DNA of 64,000 bases, from positions 3,410,001-3,474,000 of the forward strand of contig OW051471.1 in assembly GCA_932521025.1 (NCBI GenBank), written 5' to 3'. A program made the position numbers and the translations under genes. The notes below the pieces were generated by a model. That model had not been told where the DNA came from. It saw only the letters and a program-made list of their open reading frames with translations, and searched no databases. This document shows positions 38,348 to 47,787 of the stretch, one piece after another. Source of the DNA: Oscheius onirici. Taxonomy: Eukaryota > Nematoda > Chromadorea > Rhabditida > Rhabditidae. The number at the start of each line of letters is the position of its first letter. The stretch's first letter is position 1.

Positions 38348-41300
38348 ATGTTCCGAGCCACCGTGAAGGATACGGTGGTAGATTCGCCGCCAGCGCTGGC
38401 AAAAATCGGATTGATTTCGTCGGAACGACAATTTTGTGGCACGGGACTCTCTGAGGTTAGTTCCAAGTCCTTTTTCGTAGTAAACTAACTGGTTATATGT
38501 AGCATCCTTTGCCACTATTTTTGCTAAAATATCTCTAGAACTCCCCAAAAAGACAGCGAAACAGCGTCTTCTTCTTCGGCGTCTTACCCGTTATAACAGC
38601 TAAACAAAAAATAACAAGATTTTTTGAATGACGAACGGGTGAGAAATCTTATAGGACTGTCGTGGGTGTTAACGAAATCAAACACGGTCTGGTAAAGGAT
38701 CAAAAAATTCTGATTCTTCACCCTTTCCGGTTTTTGGGCCGGAAAGGGTGAAGAATCAGATAACGACAGTCAGCTGTTTCAAGTTTTCCAGATTCTGAGC
38801 CTGCATCCGAACAGCACACTGGTGTACATTCTCGTCAACGACCACAACTACCCTCTCGTCGTCGGAACACCCGTAGAAGAAGTCCTCCTCAAAATCATTG
38901 CCGTTTTGCGGAAAAATGCGAAAAAGCTGCGAGCGACGTGGAGATGGAACACCATCAAATTGCTGCCAGTAAATCTCGAGGACAAGGGACAATTTCTCAC
39001 GTTTTTAGCCATTTTCTCTTCAAATAATCCAACTTCAGCAAGTGCCACATCACAGAGGCTCGAATGAAGCTCCTAATCGAACGAATAATGACGGATATCA
39101 TTCCTCAGGACCTCTTGGGAAAGGACAATTTCGAAATAATGATAGACTTTTTGGTCAAATATCTCTACGCCACAAATGAAGCTCGCCAAAAGATGGAATA
39201 TCCGAAAATGTATCTCAAACAAAGTGCGCTTTTAAACCATCGGAGAGTGGCTGTCTTACCTGATTTATTCTACGAAAATACTGTTAAATAGAAAAAAAAA
39301 ATGTCGATTTCAGGCCTTCCCATTCGAGCAATGCGCAGTCCCGAATTCCGAAAGAAGATAGAGTCGGAGCCTGATCCGCTGAACATGATCCAGAAGAGCA
39401 CTTTTGTCTCGATCAAGAACTTCGTCACCAGTGTGACTATTGCCATTGTTTTGTGAGTTCCTCGTTAGTATTTAACAATCTAATCATTTACAGCCAATTT
39501 GTCCAGTTATCACGTCCCTATCCGAATGAGGTCAGATTCTTCTCGAAGCGGGGTTTCAACTTTTGGCGAAAGAAGGAAATGCGACAATTCAAGGAGGACT
39601 ATCGAATGGAAAAGGTCACAGATCGCTCTGAAAACACGCCAACGGTAAGATTTATAGTTTTTTTTAGCGAGTTCTCCAAAATTGTGTTTCTTGCAAATAG
39701 TCCGGGATGAATTTAGGATAAACATCAAAACTACAGTAATCCTGTTACAGTAACACGTCCAAAAGTTACAGTAAGCCTTTCCTAAGATTCAACCACACAC
39801 GAACGATCACATCCGATTCGATGAAAAAAGATTACCGAAATTGTTGGCCTAAAATATGTTCTTTTTAGTTTCTGAGAGAAATGAAACCTACCTACTGAAC
39901 AAACTGTAAGCGCAGTTTTCAGCACACAATATCCAACACTCGAATCATGGCCAGCGGCACGACGATGCGGCCAATCTGTCCCTTCCCAAAGAGCACCAAC
40001 TGGTCCTATTCGAACTCGCTCCAGTTCATGAACAACGCCTTGGACTTTCATCTGAAAAATAGCAAGAGAGGACGGCTGCTAGGTTTGGTTATTTACTGTT
40101 TGGAATCATGTTTTCGAGAATTCTCTCCGCTCATTTTCCCCGTTGTTATACATTTCCGCAGCGTCTTTAGACCAATTTTTGAACATTTTATTTGTTAGTT
40201 GAGCAGCATTTTTTTTTGCATTTTAGCCGCTAAAATATCGTCACTACGGGACAAAATACTCTATAAACTTATTTTTCAGGAGTCTCCTGGGAAATTCGTA
40301 AGCTGAAGCATTTCCTCAGTGTTCACCGAGCTCAAAGACCAGGTTTGTTCTCGTTTTATAAACAAATCTCAATTTCTAGATAAAAAGCTTTACTTTATCA
40401 AGGCCGATGTCAGTAAATGCTTCGCCAGCATGAACAGAGACATCCTGCAGCCGCTTCTGGTCAATTTGATCGGTGGGAGGACGGCCGTCGTGGCCTACAT
40501 GATAATCAACCACAACGACAAGTTTTTCCGTCTTTACGGGCTCGGAGCCAATGAGGCAGCTGCCAGACGCGATCTGGAGATGAGGAAGACGCGAAAACAC
40601 AAGGACAAGGAAATATTGGGAAGAGTACAGTACAAGAAGTTCGGTCCTGATTTGGCAGAAGTCATCATCAGAACGGTCGATCAGCTCAGGGTGGGTTTTT
40701 TTTTGTTTTGTTTAGAATAGCGGATCCATATTGTTCATCCCCTGTTTGTCTCTCTTCTATTTCTGTAGCCCTCAAATGGTCAAACTTTTATCTGAAGTTG
40801 TTTGTTAGCGATGCCTATCAGTGTATGATTTCTCTCAAATCGGAACTATTGAAATTTCATCGCGTCTGTGGTTGATTATGTCCCATGTGGAGTTATCCGT
40901 GGCCTCGACAAGCTAGACATTGTCAGGATTAGTTGTCACTTGGTGTTGTAACAGTTCTTCGTTTCTTTTTTAGAGAGTCAGTGTGAAAGTGATCATTTCC
41001 GGGTAGGACGAAGTTTAAAAAACCGACTAATTCGTCTGGTAAGCCACACAGTCGGAAGACCAGATTTGACTAGTTCAATTTGTTCCAAAAGAATATTCGT
41101 CGAACTTATGCTGCCCAAAAAAAGTGAAAATGGTCGTCGTTATTCTAGACCGTTCTAACAGCTGGAAATGGAGGGAAAACCGACTGATTATGAGATGATT
41201 TCCATTGGAATAAGCACTGCCGTTTAGAAGCTCAGAATATCCACTTTTTCTACACAAAGTCTTCTTTTTCAGTTCACCGTCTATGGAAGCAGCGGCCAGC

Positions 41301-41921
41301 TGTATCGAATGAACAAGGGCGTTCCACAGGGCTGTATTCTTTCTTCTAGACTCTCCCACGTACGTTTCCTTTTGCATATTTTATTCTACCAAAAACTCAG
41401 ATTTACCTCCTCGAATACGACAACAAAGTGCTCCAGCCAATCTTGACTCCCGGCTCTAGAATATTCCGCTACGCCGACGATTATCTGATCGTAATGGATG
41501 ACAAGGAAAAAGCCATCGAGGTTCTCGACACGATTCAGCGACCGAACAATCCATACGGCCTTCATTTCAAGCCGGAAAAGAACAAAGTGAGAAGTTTTAT
41601 TTCGCTCAGTTTACACAAAAATTTAGATTTCATTCAACGGGGGAAATTACAAAAAGGATGGAAATTGGATAACGTGGTGTGGAGCGAATATCGACACAAA
41701 AAGGAGACAGGTACGGGGTTTTAAAGCATAATACATTAAGTTTACAGGTTATTCCAAAGAAAAGAACGGCGACAGTGCTGGCGGGACATAAAAAGAGGAC
41801 CATTATTAAGGGATCACTGGCCGAAATTCATATGCAGGTAATTATTATTTTGGAGGGGAATGCATTATACAATTTGCAGGTCCGTCGACTATGGAAGGAC
41901 TGTCAACGACTAGAAATGTAA
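38348..41921 (+). CDS. TERT: Telomerase reverse transcriptase (minimal form)
   Basis: This enzyme extends telomeres from an RNA template. ATG 38348 (MFRATVKDTVVD) directly follows GTTCAG. The RNA-binding part includes a T-motif-like VRFFSKRGFNFWRKKEM. RT motif 2 is RIMASGTTMRPICPFPK, motif A KADVSKCFASMNRDIL with the first catalytic Asp, motif B' MNKGVPQGCILSSRLSHI, motif C FRYADDYLIVMDDKEKAIE with the Asp pair, motif D GLHFKPEKNK and motif E WCGANIDTKRR. The chain stops about 45 residues after motif E (VRRLWKDCQRLEM, TAA 41919-41921), so the usual C-terminal extension is nearly absent. I see no TEN domain. C. elegans TRT-1 is similarly short. Introns near 38460-38791 and 40690-41274 are long for this genome. 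Confidence 0.88.
38710..38759. repeat. Perfect 21-bp hairpin in TERT intron 1
   Basis: The left arm (38710-38730) starts CTGATTCTTCACCCTTTCCG. After an 8-nt loop its exact inverted copy lies at 38739-38759, about 30 bp before the exon 2 acceptor. It could form a stem in the pre-mRNA. Confidence 0.85.
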
Positions 41922-41956
41922 AATATACGTGTATAGTAAACGAGTTTTCTTCCATC

Positions 41957-44900
41957 CTAATCACTGACTTCTTGTAGTTTCGTGGCTCGTTGACGCGAGC
42001 AAGTATGGATTCGATGTTTGGAGCAGAGCGTCTTACCACATCTAAATTCGGTTTTGAAATGGGATAAAAGGCGAAAATTACCTGCAAAAGAAGGGATTTG
42101 TGACCTTATAAGCACATTTTGTACAGCGACTTGAAGCATTGACGCGCTGCATCGTTTTTCTATACGGATTCTGGGGGCACTAAATTGGTTTGTAGACAAG
42201 GAAGAATAAATACCAGGGAAAGGACGGCAGGATCAACCAGCACTGCCTCGCTTTCTTCGGAAGAGGAGACTTCCCTCTCCTCGCCTCTGGTTTTACTTCG
42301 ATTTCGCTGCCGGATTAGATGAGAAGGAATCGGATGGCGGTGCTTCTTGAACTGGAAATGAGCAAGTTTAGAAAGTAAGTGTTGTGATCGATGAACAGGA
42401 TAACAAGGAGTTTTGGAACAAAAAGTTTATTTTTAGAGAGAAAACAATAACAACCACTCTAGGTGGGGAAGTATCACAAATCTGCGTAAAAGGAGAACAA
42501 TATTCAAAATGGAGAAGGTTTGACGCCCGAATCGTAAGGATGCGGTTGCGCGGGAATTTGAATAAGGAGAAAGGTCCCAACACCTCCCCTTTTAGGTGTA
42601 AAACAATGAAGAAACATGGGGAAAAAACAAGGGAAAGAATTAACGAGATGGATTAAAGCGAATGACGGGCTTGCGGGGTCGTGAAGATCGTCGGAGATGA
42701 GCGTCGTCAGCAGCTTGATCGTCTCGTTGGACTGGAGGCAGAAGGCGAGGTTCTTGAACTGGCGCGGCATCGGGAAGACGTAGAGCAGCTTGTCGGTTTT
42801 CCTCGGGCTTCTTTTCCGGTAGACCGAATGTCATGAGCATTTGATTGAGCCAATTGTCAGCTTGGACTATTTGGTCTTCACTCATTTTCAATCGGATTTG
42901 GTTGGAATGATATTTGTGTTCATTTCCATCGGATTCGACCAAGTAATGAACATCTTTATGACCATTTAAGGCAATTTTGTCCAAATCCGAAGAAAAACAT
43001 TTGTATCTACGAGTGAACAGTGAAATCTTTACATCGAACATCTCTGTCAGCTTTTCAATGACCTTTTCATATTCCATTTCGTGCGAATCTTTCGGCAGAA
43101 GACTACTCGTTAGGTGATGGTAACAACTATCGCTCAACTTTTCAAGAACCAATCGAACGTGATATTTAGTCTCGAGCGAAGCGCCATAATCTGTAAATCT
43201 TTTTGTATCTCGAATACCACACGGAGAATGTCTTGTCGTTCTCCGGATCAAAATCAAACGGCAAAATCCTCCTTCCGAGGTCACTAATCAATGATGAAAC
43301 AGCACGAGTCGAAATTTCGCTCGAAGTATCTGCTTGATTAGGGCCCGGAGCATTTGGACTGCTGTTTGGTTGTCTTTCCGACAATTTCTCCATCATCTGC
43401 TTTATCAACTCATTTTGAGATATCATCTGAGCTATAAGAGCATCCATTTTCGTGTCCTTGTCACCCACGTCGTCGAATCGACAAACTTTTAGTGTCTGTA
43501 GTAATCAAGTACTCTTTTAGATATAAAAGAGATATTTGACGCTAGACAACTATTTTTCAGTCTCTTTTCTACTCAAAATCTCTTTTCGAGAAATTGGTCG
43601 CCTGCTCGAAACTCTTCCCTTAACACTTGTTCGACGTCAACACTCTACACAAGCCGTCTACTAAAGGTTCTAGTCTCACCGACTATAGAAGGGGCAAATA
43701 TCCTCGATTCTTTCAGCTAATTAACACTCTACACGAGAAAGCTTCAGAATCTAGTCTACACAGACTAAGAGGATTGAAACGATGGACGGAAGTCTTTAAC
43801 TTTCGCCACTACGTTTCTGTTCGAAATGAACCTGATCGCCACTTGTTGTGATCGATGAACAGGATAACAAGGAGTTTTGGAACAAAAAGAGTTTATTTTT
43901 AGAGAGAAAACAATAACAACCACTCTAGGTGGGGAAGTATCACAAATCTGCCTAAAAGGAGAACAATATTCAAAATGGAGAAGGTTTGGCGCACGAATCG
44001 TAGGGATGCGTTTGCGCGGGAATTTGAATAAGGGGAAAGGTCCCAACGGTAAGAAAAAGGGTAGTCTTTTTGTGAGGAGGAAGATACCATAATCTTCAGT
44101 TTCAGGGCCTACTTAAATGACAGACAAACATTGGATATTTGTATTTAGAATTAACAGATTGGTATGGCTCTCGGAACGAGTAGAAATTGTTACTGTAACT
44201 CCTACTTCAGAAGCAGCCTATTGTGCACAAAATGGACACAATGTTGGTGCAGAAAAAAAGTTAAAATGGGCTTTCTCTTCTACCCGTTCATTCTTCTTTT
44301 TGATACCAGTCAAAATCATATAAAGGGGATGGAAATCAAGAGAAAACAACAAATATGAACCTTTCTGTTTGCTTCTCACGGAGACTCGTGGTTCCAAGCC
44401 TGGTACTGCGAAAATAGTCACTTTCTTGTTGGAATAACACAGAAAAAACTTCTTGTCCTAATACTGGTTTTTACAACGTTCAAATTACTACGAATCATTC
44501 CACCAATTCTCACTTCACATTTGCTGCAACAGGTAAATTGCTAAAAGTCATACCTTAATTTTCCTAAACTCGTTAGAGAGGTCACAGACGATCACTCCGG
44601 AAGAGACTTCAGACAGTTCTTCGGAGATTTCTTCCACAATGGAGGCTGTTTCTCCATCTTTCGCCTCCTCTTGGATCTTATTCGACGAGCTGGCTTGAAA
44701 GTGATCCGGACAGACATCTGGAGCGTCTGAGGCAGGTTTTATGCTCAAAACTAAAAAATGGCTCACCTTTAGTGTTATTCTGACTACGAGTTCGTCTCCT
44801 ATTGAAACAGTCGCCCGTCCTCGTCGATTTCCTCGGCAAACCGCCTTCAGTTTCTTCTCTTTCCGTCTCTCCGGCACTTTCCTTCGCGGATGTATCTTCT

Positions 44901-47527
44901 GCCGCGCTGAAGACTCTAAAAGTTAGTTTTAGACTGTAAAAAAGGGTGATAGAAACCTCCGTCCTCTGATCTCCCAGTCGCTCGGATCGTCGCTCAGCGT
45001 CACTTCTTCTCGATTTGGTGTAGACGTCGGACCGGAACGGGTAATGACGACGAATTTGATGACGGAATCGTTGCGGAGTCCGGAAGAAATCAACAGATCT
45101 TGTTCGGCGAGGACTGTGCCGCAGAAGACCTGGAAATAAAGTGAATTAACATAAGGCGCCCCAAGTAGAGCATTTTGTACAGAAAAATCTTGTTGTTGTG
45201 CTCATTCTGGTCTGTTTTGACGTGTTTACTTTGACCGTATTCGTTCAATAGTTTCCTCGTTTTAACCAATTTATTCGCCTTTAACTACTTTCTACGAACT
45301 TAGCGTGTAAACAGCCTTAAAAGAATGATTTGAAAACTAAAAAGAAATACATTCTCCCACATGGAAATGATTACTTCTCAGCGATTCCAGGGCTATTTCT
45401 CAACACTTAACCCAAATGAAGGAGGTTTCAAGAACATCAAGTTTCGTTATGAGGAAAAAATGCAAAGTTAATCACGTTTTGAGTGAATACGCCAATTTTC
45501 ACATACAAGATTGGCTACGCCCCTCCGGGGCTAATTGACCTAGTTTTGTCTTTTCAAAACAGATAACAGTTTGCTCTGATCCCTCTCCAGATCAATTAAT
45601 AGGTAAGAGTAGCTTAAATACTGTACTCGAAGCAAAAAGACAATCTGCAAGGTCTGAAAGTACAGAGACAGATCTCTGTCCCTCTGACCCTCGGTCCACT
45701 CTGTAAGCTGAGAGACACTGGACGGAGAGACAGACCGAAGCCTGTAGTATAAGTTGGGTGACCTTATTTTATCATATTCGAACCCAGGAGTATCGAAAAC
45801 CCCAGGATGAACAAATCACATGCGACATTTGAAAACTCGTTTTTTGAAGCTTAAAATCGCCGTTACTATGTTTCATCTTAAAGCGAGCCTCCCCCTATTG
45901 CATATTATCTCAGTGTATTAGCATATAATCTAAGTTCATGAATGCAGCCAAAGCGGAGCGCCGCCTCGCTCGCATAGCCTAGTGGACAAGAGCGTCGACT
46001 GTGAAACACATGATCAGGCTTCGATTCCCCCGTGTGTCAAAAATGTTTGACATGCTTCGATAGGTCTGTCATTCTCTTTTGTTTATTATTCCACTTTGAA
46101 AAACTGATCTTTTCGCCAAAACTTGTTTCACTTGTCTCATTTTCATTACAACTAACCTCGCAACTTGACTGACGGTTTTCATACCGAAGACGGGATTTTT
46201 AGCCCAAACAATGTTCTGCAAAGTTGTAGAACAGACGAAAAACTACAAGTTTGCAGAACATAGCAAAACTAAAAAATGCGTTACTTCGCGAGAAACTATG
46301 TCAGCGCGTCAGCTAATTGTCCTCTTCAACAGGTGGTTCCGCCGCTCTTTGAGTCTTCTGTTTCACATAAAACTCCTTGAACTAATATGCAAAAATAAAT
46401 AAACAACACAAGTAATTGAACCTGTGACTTCAAAATTATTAGAAACATATCTTATCCGCAGCGCCAGTCCTTTGTAGGCCGCCGCCGCGCTGAAATTTTG
46501 CGCGCGAAAATTCAAACGGGGGGTAGAGATACCCTCGCTTTAAGTTAGGTGACCTAATGTTAATATATTCGAACTAAGCGGGGTCGATTACCCCAGAAAA
46601 CCCTCATTAAATATGATTTTTACTCATTTCATAACTTTTGTTTGATATATTAATTTTTAACGTCATTTTCGGATTCAGCGTAAAAAACTACCCTAGAAAA
46701 AAATAGCAAAAGAAGTTTTTGCAAAAAAAAATTTGGAGCCGGATCGAACCCGCATGTCTCGGCGTCCAACCCCTTAGTGTCTACAATCGGCCTCAGACAG
46801 ACAGAGACGCGAGGGCAATTTAAAATAGATTTCGTAGATAAATGGAATGGTTTACTTGACGGCAGTTCAAAAAAAACATTTGGACAATAAAATCTTTCTT
46901 TACTAAAGTGCAATGGTGTCCGTCTGTCTGTAGTGGTGTCCGCAGTTGTCAAGACTAGCGTAACATGTCATATTAATCTATTGTCATATTAATCTTTTAT
47001 CGAACGAGATAGGTTTTTGAGGGGAACGCGTCTGGGTGAATCTAAACTATCTAAAGCGCGATGGTGTCAAAACTTGGACGGCCGCTGTTACGTACTTGAG
47101 CGCCGTAGGCGCAAGGGCGGCGAAAGCCGTCGTAGACGGCTGGTAACCAAATAAATCCAGATACACGCTTTATAAGGAAACCAGCAGTCTACGACGGCTT
47201 TTGTCGCCCTTGCGCCTGCGGCGCTCACGTACGTAACAACGGCTGTCCAAGTTTTGATTTCCAAACACCATTGCCCTTTAGATAGTTTAGATTGCGATGC
47301 CAGCAAAATCATTTACAAGGTAACACGATAAGAAAATCCGGATGTTTCAGTGATTCTATGGTCTAAGCTTCTAATAAATAGAAGAAACTAACCAATGCTT
47401 GCCGAGACGGCGGGATTCCCTTCCTCCGGAAGATTCTCTTCTTCAAGACGACGATTTCGTCGTAGGCTGAGAGCTCTTCGCTCCAGCGCTCTCCCGTCAT
47501 CGTTTCTATATGGACGATTATTTGCAT
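41957..47527 (-). CDS. ZFAND4: Ubiquitin-like and AN1 zinc-finger protein (ZFAND4-like)
   Basis: The N-terminal exon (ATG 47525-47527, directly after CTTTTAG) encodes MQIIVHIETMTGERWSEELS, and the next exon VFCGTVLAEQDLLISSGLRN; together they form a ubiquitin fold. Exons at 45130-44960, 44916-44786 and 44720-44548 give a low-complexity Ser/Glu linker. After a 2.2-kb intron, exons 42354-42220, about 42190-42090 and 42040-41957 read in frame and form an AN1 finger: CTKC, FFCRCGKTLCSKHR, HTC. The H-x-x-H spacing is shorter than usual. Ubiquitin plus AN1 is the ZFAND4 architecture, linked to protein quality control. Intron 1 (about 45131-47396) and the late intron (about 42355-44547) are enlarged by transposons. 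A short alternative end at 44515 (stop right after an acceptor) is possible. Confidence 0.78.
42375..44053 (-). mobile_element. Internally deleted LTR retrotransposon (gypsy-like) with 5-bp TSD
   Basis: LTRs at 42380-42582 and 43844-44048 are nearly identical and begin/end TG..CA (the outer end of the 5' LTR has one substitution). The flanks are GTAAG at 42375-42379 and 44049-44053. On the minus strand a polypurine tract AAAAGGGGAGG abuts the 3' LTR, and a candidate primer-binding site TGGCGATCAGG lies two bases inside the 5' LTR. Inside are a gag-like frame and a short pol-tail-like end; protease, RT, RNase H and integrase are missing. It sits in sense orientation in a ZFAND4-like intron. 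Confidence 0.92.
42640..43468 (-). pseudogene. Gag-like reading frame with frameshift, fused to a pol C-terminal tail
   Basis: ATG 43466-43468. The N part has a coiled helix then FDFDPENDKTFSVWYSRYKK, typical of the gag-associated domain (DUF7083-like) of metazoan gypsy elements. The frame breaks near 43170-43200: the upstream frame stops at 43166 and homology continues one frame over (YGASLETKYHVRLVLEKL, FDVKISLFTRRYKCF) to 42640. The last 40 residues (RRSSRPRKPVIRF) resemble the end of gypsy integrase proteins, so a large internal deletion joined gag to the pol end. A non-autonomous relic. Confidence 0.75.
44054..44547. other. Rest of the ZFAND4-like late intron
   Basis: A/T-rich, several short frames, no recognisable element. 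Contains the donor GTATGACTTTTAG at its right edge. Confidence 0.35.
45966..46042 (+). repeat. tRNA-like relic
   Basis: ATAGCCTAGTGGACAAGAGC (A-box-like) and GGCTTCGATTCCC (B-box-like) with roughly tRNA spacing. The D and T stems pair poorly and no acceptor stem is evident, so I call it tRNA-derived and not functional. Confidence 0.45.
46735..46800 (-). repeat. tRNA-like relic
   Basis: On the minus strand GACACTAAGGGGTTGGACGC precedes GCGGGTTCGATCCGGCTCC. The B box is good and the rest is degenerate. Confidence 0.4.
46872..47290 (-). mobile_element. ACAG-element, copy 3 plus an inverted partial copy
   Basis: 46872-47145 on the minus strand carries ACACCATTGCACTTTAGTAA, a two-unit ACAG site, GTCTTGACAACTGCGG-type sequence and CCAGACGCGTTCC in the same order as copy 1. 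47177-47290 repeats its left part (GCGCTCACGTACGTAACAAC, TTTAGATAGTTTAGATT) in the opposite direction, giving a large imperfect palindrome centred near 47160. Confidence 0.7.
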
Positions 47528-47787
47528 CTAAAAGTCATTCTCAATTTCTAGCCACAACTCTCGGATAAATAATGGTTGCCGACCAAAAAAGAGTATAAAA
47601 CGACAGAAAGAGATCTTTTCATCGTATCATGAAAATGTAGTACAAGGCACACACAGGGTTTGAGCACAATTGAACATCGGAGAAGAAAGGCACTGGAATA
47701 TAGTCGAAAAGATCACAAATAGGGACACGTATAGACCGGGAAATCTCTGAAATAGGTACAGGAATAAAACGTGATAAAAAAAGGACA
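47528..47787. other. Spacer, ankyrin gene to ZFAND4-like gene
   Basis: 260 bp between two minus-strand genes. CTTTTAG touches the downstream ATG, so a trans-spliced polycistron is possible. No other feature seen. Confidence 0.45.

Larger units (their letters stand above)
45131..47396. other. 2.3-kb first intron of the ZFAND4-like gene, filled with repeats
   Basis: It splits the ubiquitin fold between QAL and VFCGTV. It contains two direct copies of an AGTT(G/A)GGTGACCT(T/A)A segment (about 45752 and 46541), tRNA-like relics (45966-46042 +, 46735-46800 -) and ACAG-element pieces (46872-47290). Most other introns of the window are under 60 nt. Confidence 0.7.

Noticed and set aside
40862-40960. 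Another copy of repeat family B in a TERT intron
   Set aside because: Only a short TCTGTGGTTGA match is shared; the rest does not align convincingly.
41957-42310. C-terminal zinc finger of a piggyBac transposase
   Set aside because: I first considered this because of the paired cysteines. The FFCRCGKTLCSKHR pattern and in-frame join to the upstream ubiquitin-like exons fit an AN1 finger of a ZFAND4-like gene better.
45966-46042. Functional tRNA gene
   Set aside because: Good A and B boxes but no acceptor stem and poor D/anticodon stems; kept only as a tRNA-like relic.
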